Below are positions 35,024 to 45,028 of a DNA stretch of 64,000 bases, in pieces. The notes under the pieces are model-generated. The model did no database searches, was not told the origin of the DNA, and was given only the letters and a program-made list of their open reading frames with translations. The stretch is from NCBI RefSeq assembly GCF_001440345.1, contig NZ_LJYX01000006.1, positions 744,001 through 808,000 of the forward strand. Direction: 5' to 3'. Numbering within the stretch: the stretch's first letter is position 1; every line of letters begins with the position of its first letter. Position numbers and translations under genes: made by a program. This DNA comes from Colwellia sp. TT2012. Its GTDB lineage: Bacteria; Pseudomonadota; Gammaproteobacteria; Enterobacterales; Alteromonadaceae.

Positions 35024-37246
35024 TTATTTTAAGTCAAAGCGATCTAATTGCATCACCTTAACCCAGGCGGCAATAAAGTCATTAATGAACTTTTTATCGG
35101 CATCGTCTGAGGCGTAAACTTCGGCAATGGCTCTCAATTCTGAGCTAGAGCCAAAAATCAAATCCACCGGGGTTGCTTGCCACTTTAGCTTGCCTGACGC
35201 GCGGTCATGACCTAGATAAATGCCAACGTTAGCTTCATCTTTACTCCAGACGGTCGACATATCCAGTAAGTTGACAAAGAAGTCATTGCTTAATACACCT
35301 GGTCTATTGGTGAATACCCCGTAAGATGAGCCGTCATAGTTGGCATCAAGTGAACGCATACCTCCAATAAGGACCGTCATTTCAGGGACATTTAAACCAA
35401 GCAAGTTGGCTTTGTCCACTAGCATTTCAGCGGGTGACATATAGCTCTCATCCGTGTAAAAATTACGGAAACCATCGGCTTGCGGTTTTAAGTAATTAAA
35501 GGATTTAATACTCGTTTGTGCTTGGAACGCATCAGCACGACCAGGAACAAAGGGCACGGTAACGTCAGTTCCGCCTTGTTTGGCTGCATTTTCGATGGCG
35601 GCTGCACCAGCTAAGACGATTAAGTCAGCGAGTGATACTTGGCTCGAAGACGATTGCTTATTGTACTTAGCCTGAATCTCTGCAAGTTTATCTAATACCT
35701 TGTTTAACTCTTTCGGGTTATTTACCGGCCAGCTATTTTGTGGCGCAAGATTGATACGAGCACCATTGGCACCACCGCGCATATCAGTGACTCTATGACT
35801 TGACGCTGACGCCCAAGCCGTTCTTACTAACTCAGCTGTGGTTAAATCCGAGTTAATAATTTGCTTTTTAAGCTTACTGATATCCTGGCTGCTAATCAGC
35901 GGCTGTGTTACCGCCGGTATAGGGTCTTGCCAGGTTAACACTTCACTTGGCACGTCTGCGCCAAGATATCTTGCTCTAGGGCCCATATCTCTGTGGGTTA
36001 ACTTAAACCAAGCTTTAGCAAAGGCCTTATCAAACTCAGTTGGGTCATTTCTAAAACGCTCAACAATTTTACGAAAACTCGGGTCTTCCTTTAAGGCAAT
36101 ATCGGTAGTGAACATGATGGGTGCATGACGTTTATTGGCGATATGGGCATCCGGCACTAAATTAGCGGCTGCTTTATTGTCAGGAATCCACTGCTTGGCA
36201 CCGGCAGGGCTTGTAGTCAGAACCCAATTAAATTTCATTAGGTTGTCTAAGTAGTTAGAGGACCACTGCGTTGGGGTAACCGTCCAAGCGCCTTCTAAGC
36301 CACTGGTGATGGTATCTGCGCCAACGCCTGTGCCACAGTTGTTTTTCCAGCCTAGGCCTTGGCTTTCAATCTCCGCTGCTGCTGGCTCTGCGCCAATACA
36401 TTCACTCGATTTTTTCGCGCCATGAGCCTTACCTAAGGTATGGCCACCGGCAAGTAATGCCACTATTTCTTCATCATTCATCGCCATTCGGCCAAATGAC
36501 ATTCTGATATCTTGAGCGGCTAACAGTGGATCAGGATTGCCATGTGGCCCTTCCGGATTAACATAAATCAAGCCCATTTCTACCGCGGCCAGTGGGCCGG
36601 TTAAGTTACCCTTTTTATCTCGGCGCTTATCAGTAAGCATGACTGTTTCTGGTCCCCAGTAAACTAAATCGGGTTCCCAGTCATCTGTTCTGCCACCAGC
36701 AAAACCAAAGGTTTTAAAGCCCATGGACTCAAGGGCAACATTACCGGATAGCACCATTAAATCAGCCCAAGAAATTTTACGGCCGTACTTTTGTTTAACG
36801 GGCCATAATAATCGCCGCGCTTTATCTAAATTGGCATTATCTGGCCAACTATTTAGCGGGTTGAATCTTTGTTGTCCACCGGATGCACCACCACGACCAT
36901 CGTGCACGCGATAAACACCCGCACTGTGCCACGCCATGCGTATCATCAATGGACCATAATGGCCCCAATCGGCAGGCCACCAAACTTTTGAATCGGTGAG
37001 CGTGCTTTGAATATCTTCTTTAAGCTGTGTTAAATCAAGGCTGGCAAACTCTTTGGCATAATTAAATTGTTCGCCGTAAGGATTTGATTCTGCGCCATGT
37101 TGGCGCAGTGAGCTCAGGTCTAGTTGTTCAGGCCACCAAAATTGATTGGTTTTTATGTCATTTGCAGCCAACGCCGTTGTAGGTAGTAGCAGTGATGACA
37201 GCGCAAGTGAAATTGCCGCGGCAATAGGTAGTGTTTTTTTTAACAT
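35024..37246 (-). CDS. katG: Catalase-peroxidase with signal peptide
   Basis: 740 residues, two homologous peroxidase domains. A signal peptide ([20 protein letters not shown] to TALAAN) predicts a periplasmic enzyme, unlike cytoplasmic KatG. The heme site [20 protein letters not shown] carries the distal His and the Trp of the Met-Tyr-Trp adduct; the Tyr is in [11 protein letters not shown] and the Met in [11 protein letters not shown]. Proximal heme His lies in [14 protein letters not shown]. It degrades hydrogen peroxide, with peroxidase side activity. It is transcribed divergently from oxyR, its probable activator, over a 209-bp promoter region. Confidence 0.97.
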   Translation of the reverse strand: MLKKTLPIAAAISLALSSLLLPTTALAANDIKTNQFWWPEQLDLSSLRQHGAESNPYGEQFNYAKEFASLDLTQLKEDIQSTLTDSKVWWPADWGHYGPLMIRMAWHSAGVYRVHDGRGGASGGQQRFNPLNSWPDNANLDKARRLLWPVKQKYGRKISWADLMVLSGNVALESMGFKTFGFAGGRTDDWEPDLVYWGPETVMLTDKRRDKKGNLTGPLAAVEMGLIYVNPEGPHGNPDPLLAAQDIRMSFGRMAMNDEEIVALLAGGHTLGKAHGAKKSSECIGAEPAAAEIESQGLGWKNNCGTGVGADTITSGLEGAWTVTPTQWSSNYLDNLMKFNWVLTTSPAGAKQWIPDNKAAANLVPDAHIANKRHAPIMFTTDIALKEDPSFRKIVERFRNDPTEFDKAFAKAWFKLTHRDMGPRARYLGADVPSEVLTWQDPIPAVTQPLISSQDISKLKKQIINSDLTTAELVRTAWASASSHRVTDMRGGANGARINLAPQNSWPVNNPKELNKVLDKLAEIQAKYNKQSSSSQVSLADLIVLAGAAAIENAAKQGGTDVTVPFVPGRADAFQAQTSIKSFNYLKPQADGFRNFYTDESYMSPAEMLVDKANLLGLNVPEMTVLIGGMRSLDANYDGSSYGVFTNRPGVLSNDFFVNLLDMSTVWSKDEANVGIYLGHDRASGKLKWQATPVDLIFGSSSELRAIAEVYASDDADKKFINDFIAAWVKVMQLDRFDLK

Positions 37247-37387
37247 ATGGATATTCCTCTGACGGTATTAATAAGGCTAAATTTATTGATATAAAGTGTA
37301 GAAGTGAGCAGGTTTTTTTTCAAATTGATTAACTTGAAGATAAGCTTCTATTTTTTCAATGCTCAAAGAAGTGACTAATTTTACTTT

Positions 37388-37403
37388 TATGATTAAAATC
37401 ATA
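37388..37403. promoter_or_regulatory. Palindrome in the katG/oxyR divergent promoter, candidate operator
   Basis: TATGATTAAAATCATA has perfect 7-bp arms around AA, in the 209-bp gap between katG and oxyR. OxyR binds extended dyad sites in such gaps, but this sequence does not match the E. coli consensus closely, so assignment to OxyR is inference from position. Confidence 0.35.
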
Positions 37404-37455
37404 TTTATGTTCAATAAAAGCTAACATTAAATTTTCATTAGGTAATCATTAAAAT

Positions 37456-38364
37456 ATGATCACATTAAAACAACTGCACTATGCCTTAGCCATTGAAAAA
37501 ACTTTACACTTTAAAAAGGCGGCAGAGGCGTGCAATGTCTCTCAATCAGCATTAAGTACCGCAATAACTGAACTTGAGAAACAGTTAGGGGTTATGGTAT
37601 TTGAACGCAATAATAAACAGGTATTAGTCACCAATAAGGGGCAATTAATACTGGATAAAGCCAAAAAAGTGAAGTTGGAGTTAGACGAACTGTTACAAAT
37701 AGCGCAAAGCGATCAACAATACTTTTCGAGCCCAATGGCCATAGGGGTGATCCCGACCATTGGCCCTTATCTGTTACCGAAAGTCTTACCCGAAGTCAGA
37801 AAACAGTATCCGAGCTTTAAATTAAAAATCATTGAAGAACAATCACATATATTAGTTGATAAGGTGCGCACCGGGGAAATTGATGCCGCTATACTGGCAT
37901 TACCCTATCCAATAGAGGGGTTAATAAGTTTTGATTTTTGGCAAGAGGACTTTTATTGGGTTTGTCATAAAGATGAATGTCCGGAAGACGTTAAGGAAAT
38001 TACCAGTGAAGAGTTAGAGCTTGATAAGTTGATGTTGTTAAAAGACGGTCATTGTTTAAAAGAGCATGCCTTAGCGGCTTGTCGATTACAAAACAAAAAT
38101 CAATACACAGATTTTGATTCCGCCAGTTTACATACCTTAATTCAAATGGTCGCCGGTAAGCTAGGTACCACGCTAGTACCACAAATGGCATTAGATCAAT
38201 TAACCTATAATGAATCAGAGCTGAGGGCTATTCATTTAAATGAACCCGGCCCACATAGAACCATAGCCTTAGTGATTAGACCCAACTATGTCAGGACCAA
38301 AGAGTTGACCATGCTAAAAGATATTTTTACTGAGCAATTAACCGATAAATGTAGTTTGCCTTAG
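37456..38364 (+). CDS. oxyR: Hydrogen-peroxide-sensing LysR regulator OxyR
   Basis: 302 residues, LysR family. The N-terminal winged helix shows ALAIEKTLHFKKAAEACNVS then QSALSTAITELEKQLG. The redox pair is conserved as DGHCLKEHALAAC, with eight residues between the two Cys exactly as Cys199-Cys208 in E. coli OxyR, which separates it from other LysR proteins. On oxidation it should activate peroxide-defence genes. The divergent katG is the obvious target. No terminator was identified after it. Confidence 0.93.
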   Translation: MITLKQLHYALAIEKTLHFKKAAEACNVSQSALSTAITELEKQLGVMVFERNNKQVLVTNKGQLILDKAKKVKLELDELLQIAQSDQQYFSSPMAIGVIPTIGPYLLPKVLPEVRKQYPSFKLKIIEEQSHILVDKVRTGEIDAAILALPYPIEGLISFDFWQEDFYWVCHKDECPEDVKEITSEELELDKLMLLKDGHCLKEHALAACRLQNKNQYTDFDSASLHTLIQMVAGKLGTTLVPQMALDQLTYNESELRAIHLNEPGPHRTIALVIRPNYVRTKELTMLKDIFTEQLTDKCSLP

Positions 38365-38475
38365 TTCGATAAGGTACTTTAGTTTAATCGAAGTATATAT
38401 TCGATATTGTTAAATTTACTGAATGATGAGAGTGGTGCACACTAGGTTCATCTTAAATAAACAAGGTGAACATTT

Positions 38476-38637
38476 ATGAAAAGTATAATTAATCGTGTAA
38501 TTAATCAGGTGGTTAGTACGGTAACAAGCAATATAAAATTAATTTTCACTGTCACGGGCGTTAAAAAATCTGTCCTTAATTGCAACTACTCCAATAATTA
38601 TTATGGTGATCAGTATTGCCAGCAAAAGAGTAAATAA
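38476..38637 (+). CDS. Possible 53-residue small protein
   Basis: ATG 38476 follows ACAAGGTGAACATTT, a good ribosome site. The product starts MKSIINRVINQVVSTVTSNI and ends with a Cys/Tyr-rich tail NCNYSNNYYGDQYCQQKSK, with two Cys. No family known. Downstream, another short frame ends VSEPGSPQETNDPVGGTHN (stop at about 38732) without a start, so the region may be a decayed gene rather than one small protein. The rest of the 510-bp oxyR-ribA spacer shows nothing. Confidence 0.35.
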   Translation: MKSIINRVINQVVSTVTSNIKLIFTVTGVKKSVLNCNYSNNYYGDQYCQQKSK

Positions 38638-38874
38638 AACGGCTGACTATTAAGTCGGCACGGGTATATATGTTTCAGAGCCAGGTTCACCACAAGAAAC
38701 TAATGATCCAGTTGGTGGTACGCATAACTAATAATGAAATTGTCGAGAATAAAATTCATACCAGTATAGAGGTTTAAGGTATAATATTTATACTTTAAAT
38801 CAGCTAAGTTAATTGCTGGTTTCATGCTGAGATAACTCATTTTGGGTTAATAGTTTAATAGATAAGTAGTAGCT

Positions 38875-39474
38875 ATGGCTGAGATACGAACAAGAATTTC
38901 ATTAAAGATAGGTCCAAATAGTGACATTCCCGCTGAAATGGTGTCATTTAAGGATCTAGTTTCTGATAAAGAGCATGTTGCCTTGGTTTTGGGTCAGGCA
39001 GATACCTTGCAAAAAGTCCCTCTTGTTAGAATTCACTCTGAATGTTTAACTGGCGATGTTTTTCATTCATCTCGCTGTGATTGTGGTGAGCAACTTGATG
39101 AAGCGATTGCTCTTATGGCAGCTGAAGGGGGGGTAATTATTTATCTACGCCAGGAAGGCCGTGGTATTGGCTTATATAATAAGATTGATGCTTACAAGTT
39201 GCAATCCGAAGGAATGAATACTTACCAAGCGAATAACCATTTAGGTTTTGGTGATGATCTGAGAGATTTTACCGAAGCTGGACAAATGCTAGAAGCACTC
39301 AATATTCATCATTTGAAATTACTGACAAATAACGATTTAAAAGTTAAAGCGTTAACTGATTATGGCTTAAGGGTTGCCGAAGTTATCAGTACATCAACCT
39401 TTATTAAGGAAGATAATGTAGATTATCTCAAAGCAAAAATATCTGATGCGGGTCATAAATTGACATTAGATTAG
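38875..39474 (+). CDS. ribA: GTP cyclohydrolase II
   Basis: 199 residues, normal for stand-alone RibA. It opens GTP to the pyrimidine intermediate of riboflavin synthesis. The zinc site is complete: [20 protein letters not shown] has Cys-x10-Cys-x-Cys spacing. The catalytic [12 protein letters not shown] and the GTP-binding [12 protein letters not shown] are present. No FMN riboswitch was seen in the 200 bp upstream and no other rib gene is near. It could be a second, lone copy. ATG 38875 follows AGTAGT without a strong ribosome site. Confidence 0.9.
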   Translation: MAEIRTRISLKIGPNSDIPAEMVSFKDLVSDKEHVALVLGQADTLQKVPLVRIHSECLTGDVFHSSRCDCGEQLDEAIALMAAEGGVIIYLRQEGRGIGLYNKIDAYKLQSEGMNTYQANNHLGFGDDLRDFTEAGQMLEALNIHHLKLLTNNDLKVKALTDYGLRVAEVISTSTFIKEDNVDYLKAKISDAGHKLTLD

Positions 39475-39572
39475 TATTTTAGCTAAAAATAGCGAGGCAA
39501 CGCCCTATTTTCTAAGATTGGGCTTTCATAATATACCAGTGCCACTTGTTTTTATTACTAACGCATAACCAC

Positions 39573-40475
39573 TTATAAGCCTCGCTGCCATTCTTGTCTT
39601 AAGTTTGCCGTACTTGGCTGCTGTAAAGCCTGCCTTACTTGCCCCAAAAGCGCTTCCTTATCATGGCCTAAGACCCCTTTAAGTATTAAGTAGTTGGAGG
39701 CATGATCAGAGCGGAAAATGGTTTTCTCTAACTCAAGCTCTGATAACAGTACTTCCATTTCGCTAAATAACTCTTGCTGCGTTAATTGACGAAAGGGCTG
39801 CAATGAAGCTTGGCTGAACTTTTGTGCAAAGCGTTGTTCACCCAAAGGGAAAGACACCACCAGTGTTGATAAGTAATTAGGTTGCGCTTCATTCATCAAT
39901 TTAGCTGAATTGATGGCGTGCTGACGTGATAGCTCAGGGCCGCCTAGACCATTTAAAATCATTACTGAGCTTTTCATACCCGCTTGTTTGATTTTCTTTA
40001 AGGCAATTAAGGAACTCTGGTAAGTCTCACCTTTGTTAATTAACGCCAGTACTTCATCGTCACCACTTTCACAGCCGATATACATTAACTTTAACCCTAA
40101 GGCTTGCAACTCAGCTAATTGTTCTACTGTTTTATTACCTAGGTTTCGCGGTAAGCAATAACTAGAGACCCGACCTACTTGTGGTAAATGCCGTTTGATT
40201 AACTCGAGAATTTCTTTTAAACGCTTGAACGGCAACATCATGGCGTCACCGTCAGCTAGGAATACCCGTCTGGTGGTAATACCTGAGTCAGCAACTTTGA
40301 TAATTTCTTGCTCTATTAAGTCAATTTTCTTTGGTTTGAATTTTTTATTTTCGCTGGTATACATATCGCAGAAGGTACATTTATTCCAAGAGCAGCCATT
40401 AGTGATTTGTAATATTAGGCTTTTCCATTCACTTGGTGGGCGAAATACCGGTTCAATATAATTCAAAGGATACAT
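39573..40475 (-). CDS. Radical SAM protein of unknown function
   Basis: 300 residues. The iron-sulfur motif CSWNKCTFCDMY (about residues 29-40) is CxxxCxxC, binding the 4Fe-4S cluster used to cleave SAM. Further Elp3/MiaB-type core features: FLADGDAMMLPF (strand 2), YIGCESGDDEVL and MILNGLGGPE. The C-terminal 60 residues are helical and unassigned. Related proteins are annotated as B12-free oxidoreductases of the COG1032 type. Substrate unknown. Divergent from ybiT across a 330-bp gap that holds a Fur-like box. Confidence 0.87.
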   Translation of the reverse strand: MYPLNYIEPVFRPPSEWKSLILQITNGCSWNKCTFCDMYTSENKKFKPKKIDLIEQEIIKVADSGITTRRVFLADGDAMMLPFKRLKEILELIKRHLPQVGRVSSYCLPRNLGNKTVEQLAELQALGLKLMYIGCESGDDEVLALINKGETYQSSLIALKKIKQAGMKSSVMILNGLGGPELSRQHAINSAKLMNEAQPNYLSTLVVSFPLGEQRFAQKFSQASLQPFRQLTQQELFSEMEVLLSELELEKTIFRSDHASNYLILKGVLGHDKEALLGQVRQALQQPSTANLRQEWQRGL

Positions 40476-40698
40476 AATAATTTCTGCTTAGTTAGGCGCA
40501 AGCTAAATGCGTAATTAATGACTCTACTGGGTCTTGTACTTAGCTTACTTTGTTAAAAGTAGTTTATCAGATATAGCCTATTTCATTGACTAATTTAATC
40601 CTAAACTCTACCTGTATATGATAACCCCATAATAAGATTACGGGACAATCCCCCAATCCCGCCATCATAAATGAGTTCGTTATTTGTACAATTAATCT

Positions 40699-40716
40699 AA
40701 TTATCATTATCATTAG
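40699..40716. promoter_or_regulatory. Fur-box-like sequence
   Basis: AATTATCATTATCATTAG contains overlapping GATAAT-type hexamers (reverse strand reads AATGATAATGATAATT), resembling a Fur site. It lies between the divergent radical SAM gene and ybiT. Iron control of an Fe-S radical SAM gene would make sense, but AT-rich spacers give such matches by chance. Confidence 0.35.
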
Positions 40717-40809
40717 ACCGCCAACTCAGCTATAATGCGCGACTTGAAAAATCCATGATCACTTTTTCGTTCGGAGTATAGGCTTATCATCACAACAAGT
40801 AATATCACC

Positions 40810-42390
40810 ATGCAATTTGGCGCAGAGCCTTTGTTTGAAAATATCTCGGCTAAATTTGGCAACGGTCACCGTTACGGTTTGATTGGCGCAAATGGCTGTG
40901 GCAAGTCTACCTTTATGAAAATACTCAGTGGTGAGTTAACGCCAAGCTCAGGCAATATCTCGGTCAGTACCGGTAACAAAGTAAGTACTTTGGGCCAAGA
41001 TCAGTTCGCATTTGAAGAATTCAATGTTATTGATACTGTGATCATGGGTGATATGCCTTTATGGAAAGTAAAGCAAGAACGTGACGCTATTTATGCCCAA
41101 GAAGAAATGAGTGAAGCCGATGGCATGCGCGCGGGTGAATTAGAAAGTGAATTTGCTGAAATGGACGGTTACACCGCTGAAAGTCGCGCCGGTGAAATCT
41201 TATTAGAAGCCGGCATTGATGAGTCTTTTCATTACGGTTCCATGCAACAAGTTGCCCCAGGTTGGAAGTTACGTGTTTTGCTTGCTCAAGCATTGTTTGC
41301 CAACCCTGATATTTTATTACTCGATGAGCCGACTAACAACTTGGATATTCATACCATTACTTGGTTAGAAGGTGAGTTGAACAAACGTAAATGCACCATG
41401 ATCATCATTTCTCATGATAGACATTTCCTTAATGCTGTTTGTACACATATGGCCGATATTGATTACGGTGAATTACGTATTTACCCAGGTAATTATGAGT
41501 TTTACCTAGAGCAGTCTAGTTTATTACGTGAACAGTTATTATCAGGTAATGCTAAAAAAGTGGAAGAAATTGCCGAGTTACAAGACTTTGTTAACCGCTT
41601 TGGTGCCAATGCTTCAAAAGCGAAACAAGCCAGTTCACGCGCTAAAAAAATGGACAAAATTAAATTGGATGATGTGAAAGCATCAAGTCGGATTAGCCCT
41701 AAACTGGCCTTTGCCCCAGGTAAAAAAATGCATCGCCAAGCCTTAGAGCTGGAAAACCTAGGTCATGGTTTTGATGGCAAAGTGTTATTTGAAAAGGGTG
41801 ACTTATTGCTAGAAGCAGGTGCCAAGTTAGCCATTATCGGCGAAAACGGTGTCGGTAAAACCACCTTGTTACGCTGTTTAATGAGTGAATTAGAACACAA
41901 TGAAGGTGTGGTTAAGTGGTCTGAAAATGCTTCAGTGGGTTATTGCCCGCAAGATAGCGGTTCTTTTTTTGATAACGACTTAACGCTAATGGATTGGATG
42001 TCACAATGGCGTAGACCTTGTCACAACGATTTAAGTGTTCGTGGTATGTTAGGGCGTTTATTGTTTACCGATGATGATGCCAACAAAAAAGCACGTAACT
42101 GTTCAGGTGGTGAGAAGAACCGCTTGTTATTTGGTATGTTGATGATGGCAGATATTAATGTCTTGATCATGGATGAACCAACTAACCACATGGATATAGA
42201 AGCGATTGATGCTTTAAATAACGCCCTTAAAGCGTTTGAAGGTACACTAATCTTTGTTAGCCATGACCGTGAGTTTGTCTCAAGCTTGGCGACACGTATT
42301 ATTGATATTAAAGATAAAAAATTAGTTAACTTCCAAGGTTCATTAGATGAATACCTTGCTAGTCAGATAGAAGCCAAAAAAGTAGCATAA
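40810..42390 (+). CDS. ybiT: ABC-F family ATPase YbiT
   Basis: 526 residues from ATG 40810. Two ABC domains in one chain without membrane parts: Walker [10 protein letters not shown] and GENGVGKTT, Walker [13 protein letters not shown] and [12 protein letters not shown], an interdomain linker around residues 235-300, and second signature [12 protein letters not shown] proteins act on the ribosome E site. [17 protein letters not shown] aligns with residues 9 on of E. coli YbiT (MLVSSNVTMQFG). The missing residues are encoded upstream as I-I-T-T-S-N-I-T, but their first codon is ATC (40786-40788), nine bases after GGAG; no ATG, GTG or TTG is in frame. An ATC start is therefore plausible. A hairpin terminator follows. 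Confidence 0.93.
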   Translation: MQFGAEPLFENISAKFGNGHRYGLIGANGCGKSTFMKILSGELTPSSGNISVSTGNKVSTLGQDQFAFEEFNVIDTVIMGDMPLWKVKQERDAIYAQEEMSEADGMRAGELESEFAEMDGYTAESRAGEILLEAGIDESFHYGSMQQVAPGWKLRVLLAQALFANPDILLLDEPTNNLDIHTITWLEGELNKRKCTMIIISHDRHFLNAVCTHMADIDYGELRIYPGNYEFYLEQSSLLREQLLSGNAKKVEEIAELQDFVNRFGANASKAKQASSRAKKMDKIKLDDVKASSRISPKLAFAPGKKMHRQALELENLGHGFDGKVLFEKGDLLLEAGAKLAIIGENGVGKTTLLRCLMSELEHNEGVVKWSENASVGYCPQDSGSFFDNDLTLMDWMSQWRRPCHNDLSVRGMLGRLLFTDDDANKKARNCSGGEKNRLLFGMLMMADINVLIMDEPTNHMDIEAIDALNNALKAFEGTLIFVSHDREFVSSLATRIIDIKDKKLVNFQGSLDEYLASQIEAKKVA

Positions 42391-42424
42391 TAGTTAATGG
42401 TTAACGGTTAATTGTTAAGAAAAC

Positions 42425-42460
42425 AACTGACACACGCTATTTTATTAGCGAGTGTCAGTT
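42425..42460 (+). terminator. Terminator after ybiT
   Basis: AACTGACACACGCT (42425-42438) pairs with AGCGAGTGTCAGTT (42447-42460) with one mismatch around an 8-base loop, followed by TT. The short U-run makes it moderate. Confidence 0.65.
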
Positions 42461-42551
42461 TTGACTTCAATGATACTTGTATACTTGAATATAGCCTTAA
42501 TTTTATTGAATAACTAACGCTCAAAAATATATTTATTACTTTATCCGTGAA

Positions 42552-43172
42552 TTAATTGTTGTTTACTTGATATTGCTTTAATAACCGGGCGACACTATTT
42601 TTAAATAAGGTGTCTGAGGTCTTAATTGGCGCTGTGTGTTGAGTAATAGCATGACCTAAATATAAGCTATAAAGTTCATAGGCTATAGCATCGCTTGTAA
42701 TTTCGGCGGTTAACTTTTTTTGTTCAACACAACGCACAACTCTATGGGTGAGGTAGTTGAGCAATCTATTTTGTTGCTCAATGGTAAAGGTTCGTACTTT
42801 CGATGCGGGCCTGTTTTGAAATTCAACCACAGCCTTGATAAAAGGGCAACTTACTTGGTGCTCTTTAAACATCTCACTGGTCCAGTCGGCCCAGTTTTCT
42901 ATTAGCCTAATTAAATGATCTAATGGATCTTCTCGCCACGCTGTTTTGATCACTCGCTCTCTAAATAAGTCTTCACCATATTGCAAGATAGCTATTTGCA
43001 TATCTTCTTTATTTTCAAAGTGCGAAATAACATCCGTCCTTGATAAATTACATAATTTAGAAACCCTGCCTATGGTGATGTCGGCAAGGCCATACTGGCT
43101 GCTATATATTATGCTTTGCTTAAGTATTTCTAAACGGGTACGTTCGCCTTTATTCCTGAATACCAATTCCAT
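42552..43172 (-). CDS. TetR/AcrR family transcriptional regulator
   Basis: 206 residues from ATG 43172; an in-frame TTG at 43217 would add 15 residues of non-TetR character. The N-terminal helix-turn-helix is clear: TRLEILKQSIIYSSQYGLAD, ITIGRVSKLCNLSRTDVISH and FENKEDM. The remaining 150 residues form the ligand-binding helical domain, similar to the TetR_C group that controls hydrolase or fatty-acid genes. It lies on the same strand downstream of the broken alpha/beta hydrolase and may once have regulated it. Confidence 0.88.
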   Translation of the reverse strand: MELVFRNKGERTRLEILKQSIIYSSQYGLADITIGRVSKLCNLSRTDVISHFENKEDMQIAILQYGEDLFRERVIKTAWREDPLDHLIRLIENWADWTSEMFKEHQVSCPFIKAVVEFQNRPASKVRTFTIEQQNRLLNYLTHRVVRCVEQKKLTAEITSDAIAYELYSLYLGHAITQHTAPIKTSDTLFKNSVARLLKQYQVNNN

Positions 43173-43369
43173 TAATTTTGTTACCAGCTCAGAGCTGTCT
43201 TTGTAGGATAATAACAAATAAAATTTATGATGGTCTAGTCATTCTAAATAAAATAAATTTGTGCGGTTATTCTTTTACCAAGAAGCCACCAAGGGCGAGT
43301 GTAAAAGGCTTGTATGCATCGGTATTTATTTTGGATAAATGCTGCCATTCTCGGTAATCAATGCCTTGC

Positions 43370-44281
43370 CTAAAAGCCTTTTAATTCTCGCTGAGTGGCA
43401 AGAAAGTTATTGGACTTGGTATTAGCTAAGACCTGAGTGATGTTATTAATAACGTTAGTATCGCTTAGAATTTTGCTATGACCAAGTCCTTATGTTGCAA
43501 TCAAGGTGTTTTTTTCTTGTTGCAAGAAACGGGTAACGTCGGTGAAGGGCGCATATCTATCTTGACGGTCGTGAATGAAGGTGATGTTTAATGCTAACTT
43601 ATCTCGGTTGTTTTCTGTGGATAATTGCTGCCATGTTTTGCCATGTTTATGGCTAATACTTTCTAATACTCGGGTCAGTAGCTTTCTTGAAATCCCCGCT
43701 TGTTCTACTTTTTCAAACATTAATTAAAAAAAATTGATGGGGGATGAAATTAGGATTATTTTTTTGTTGGCCAGTAAATAACTCGGCAGGTTTAAGGTCG
43801 CAATAGCGCCCATAGAATGAGCAATAATGGCGTCAACCGTGATACGCTCTTCATTAAACTGTTCGATGAGTAATTCAAGAGTTTCAATAAAACTAAGTAG
43901 ATGTGATTTGTTACCAGATGATCTGCCATGACCAATATGATCAATGGCGGCAACAATATAACCTTGCTCAGTTAAGGAGAGGATCATTTTTTGAAAGCTG
44001 TTACTAGTATCTCCCCAGCCGTGGCTGATAATAATTACCTGGTTACCTGAGCCAAACAGGTTTATGTGAACAATACCCATTGATGTTTGTAAGTTTAGCT
44101 CTTTATCTGGTTTGATTTGTTCAAAGTCATATTTACGTCGACTATAAGGTTTCATCAATATATTTTCGCCCAAGAAGGAGCTAAATCTAGGCGCTAGTGT
44201 GCTCAATATTGCGGTGAGCGCTCGTCCAATAGAAGATAAAGCAAATTTTGAACCGGTATTATTAAAGTAACTAAACTTCAT
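43370..44281 (-). pseudogene. Alpha/beta hydrolase interrupted by two in-frame TAA codons
   Basis: One frame runs from ATG 44281 (GGAT upstream; ATG 44311 also possible) to TAG at 43370-43372, broken by TAA at 43724-43726 and 43490-43492. The three pieces give a complete hydrolase: oxyanion region IIISHGWGDTSNSF and nucleophile elbow IIAHSMGAIA in the first, acid TFIHDRQDRYAPF in the second, and catalytic His in GLGHSKILSD in the third. Both TAAs lie where Gln (CAA) would fit (INFF-stop-LMFEK; LIAT-stop-GLGHS). No frameshift is needed. The tail after about 43400 resembles repeat DNA. Probably a recent pseudogene; stop readthrough is a remote alternative. Confidence 0.78.
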
Positions 44282-44770
44282 TTTTATTATCCGTAAAATA
44301 AAATAGTACAACTGTGTTTTGTAATAGTTCGACTGTACTATTTTGTAAAGGGCAATATTATTATTGACTGTGTCACCAATTGACGAATGGTTAATGAATT
44401 ATCGGTTATGAAAGCTCTGTTTTTCTGTAAATGATCCTGAGCAGGAGTTGGCTAGTAAGAGAAGGTTAGCAGGATGAGCTTATTAAGGGGGACCGGGATA
44501 AAGGTTCCCGGGCTTCAGTTTTATTAGTAAGCAGACTGTATAAATTATGTTTATTTTGAGTATTAATGTGGCAGCTTAGCGTCCTTGCTAGTTGATAATA
44601 TCATTTTCATTAAATTTGTGTTCTTGTTGTGCTCAGGAAAAATATTTCAGGACAAGGCGTTCGATAGACCAATAGCTGGCTTATGTGGATTGAGAGCAAC
44701 CTAGTCTTGGGATCTTTTAACCAGCATAAGTGGGCAACAACTTAGTGAAATTGGTATAAGCACATCATAA
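44282..44770. other. Spacer, about 490 bp, carrying the left direct repeat
   Basis: No gene recognised. Holds the left copy (about 44489-44600) of a roughly 110-bp direct repeat whose right copy is at about 45463-45580. The remainder shows no motif. Confidence 0.4.
44513..44549 (+). repeat. Left core of direct repeat flanking the csrA/HTH pair
   Basis: 37 bases beginning CTTCAGTTTTATTAGTAAGC are identical to 45491-45527, 978 bp away. Weaker similarity extends on both sides (upstream ACCGGGATAAA in both, downstream ATTAAT-GCA). Confidence 0.8.
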
Positions 44771-44938
44771 CTATTTCTTAATGTACTTATCTCTAATTTT
44801 ATAAACTGCTTGTTTACTGATACCAAGTGCTTTGGCTATGGTGACACCGCCATCACCGCTAAGTAATGATTTAATGGCTTTAACTGTTCTCGTGTTCTTA
44901 TCTTCTGCTAGAAAGAGCTCAATGGCTTTCTTGTTCAT
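44771..44938 (-). CDS. Small helix-turn-helix protein, 55 residues
   Basis: MNKKAIELFLAEDKNTRTVK, then GGVTIAKALGISKQAVYKIR and DKYIKK. Residues about 32-52 form a Hin/homeodomain-like resolvase-type helix-turn-helix (A-KALGISKQAVYKI), and the chain is basic, so DNA binding is likely. ATG 44938 chosen; GTG nine bases upstream is possible. It lies 90 bp downstream of csrA on the same strand, inside the segment bounded by direct repeats. It may be a transcription regulator of the pair or a fragment of a resolvase-like protein. Confidence 0.65.
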   Translation of the reverse strand: MNKKAIELFLAEDKNTRTVKAIKSLLSGDGGVTIAKALGISKQAVYKIRDKYIKK

Positions 44939-45028
44939 GGCGACCACTCTACTGATATATTTTCGGGTCTAAGATACTGTGCATTGGTCAACTTATTGCC
45001 ATATTACTAAAGGACTCACCTTGATTGA

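Noticed and set aside
38640-38874. FMN riboswitch before ribA
   Set aside because: The conserved RFN-element blocks could not be found upstream of the start.
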